DNA of 5,993 nucleotides from Flavobacteriia bacterium (GTDB taxonomy: Bacteria > Bacteroidota > Bacteroidia > Flavobacteriales > Flavobacteriaceae): the NCBI GenBank assembly GCA_011330545.1, contig DRQI01000226.1, forward strand, positions 1 through 5,993. The letters are read 5' to 3'. The notes beneath the pieces were generated by a model. That model was not told the DNA's origin. It worked only from the letters and a program-made list of their open reading frames with translations, and made no database searches. Positions 5,888-5,993 of the stretch are shown here, one piece after another; positions within the stretch are counted from its first letter, which is position 1, and every line of letters begins with the position of its first letter. Made by a program: the position numbers and the translations under genes.

Positions 5888-5993
5888 ACGTACTAATGTT
5901 TTTATTAACAATTATTATATAAATATATATTATTTTTAAAAATTTAAATTATCTATGATGGGTATTATAGGATGTTAACAGCAGCTATAAAAT
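5888..5993. other. AT-rich end region with no supportable gene
   Basis: This stretch is almost entirely A/T, with many stop codons in all frames until about 5950. The final bases contain ATG at 5954, 5957 and 5972. The first two share a frame that stops after a few codons. The ATG at 5972 (MLTAAIK) stays open to the window edge but has only seven full codons, too few to call a gene. Confidence 0.4.

Noticed and set aside
5954..5977. MMGIIGC at the right end, faintly like the MCGI start of glutamine amidotransferases
   Set aside because: The catalytic Cys2 is absent and the frame stops (TAA at 5975-5977) after seven codons.

Overview
The window looks like chromosomal DNA from a member of the Bacteroidota, most likely a flavobacterium. 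The evidence is AT-rich DNA with very AT-rich intergenic gaps, a secreted protein ending in a type IX secretion (T9SS) sorting domain, a DUF2807/GIN-domain protein, a short TatA, starts without clear Shine-Dalgarno sequences, and one good match to the Bacteroidota -7 element TAnnTTTG. This is read from motifs only; no database search was run.

Layout. Positions 1-855 (+) hold the 3' part of an SPFH/band 7 membrane-scaffold gene whose N-terminus lies outside the window. It converges on a run of four minus-strand genes, with a hairpin at 858-895 that can act as a terminator in both directions. Read in the direction of transcription, the minus-strand run is: an NHL-repeat beta-propeller protein with a T9SS sorting domain (5518-4217), an intrinsic terminator (about 4185-4157), ribonuclease R (4106-1911), a secreted GIN-domain protein (1839-1162), and tatA (1114-926). 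A 141-bp AT-rich gap then separates the NHL gene from a divergent 54-codon ORF on the plus strand (5660-5824), which encodes a possible one-segment membrane peptide. The last 169 bp are very AT-rich, hold a perfect 12-bp inverted repeat, and have no supportable gene.

How the genes relate. Four of the five main products act in or beyond the cell envelope: the SPFH scaffold, the Tat translocase subunit, the exported GIN protein and the T9SS cargo. RNase R is the cytoplasmic housekeeping exception. There is no sign of one shared pathway. The terminator between the NHL gene and rnr, and a promoter-like element just upstream of tatA, suggest at least partly separate transcription units. rnr and the GIN gene, 71 bp apart, could be co-transcribed.

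The core genes are ordinary. The parts that merit a second look are the exact 171-bp tandem units inside the NHL gene and the small membrane ORF with its flanking inverted repeats. I see no mobile element, CRISPR array, tRNA or rRNA, and no convincing new defence or biosynthetic system.
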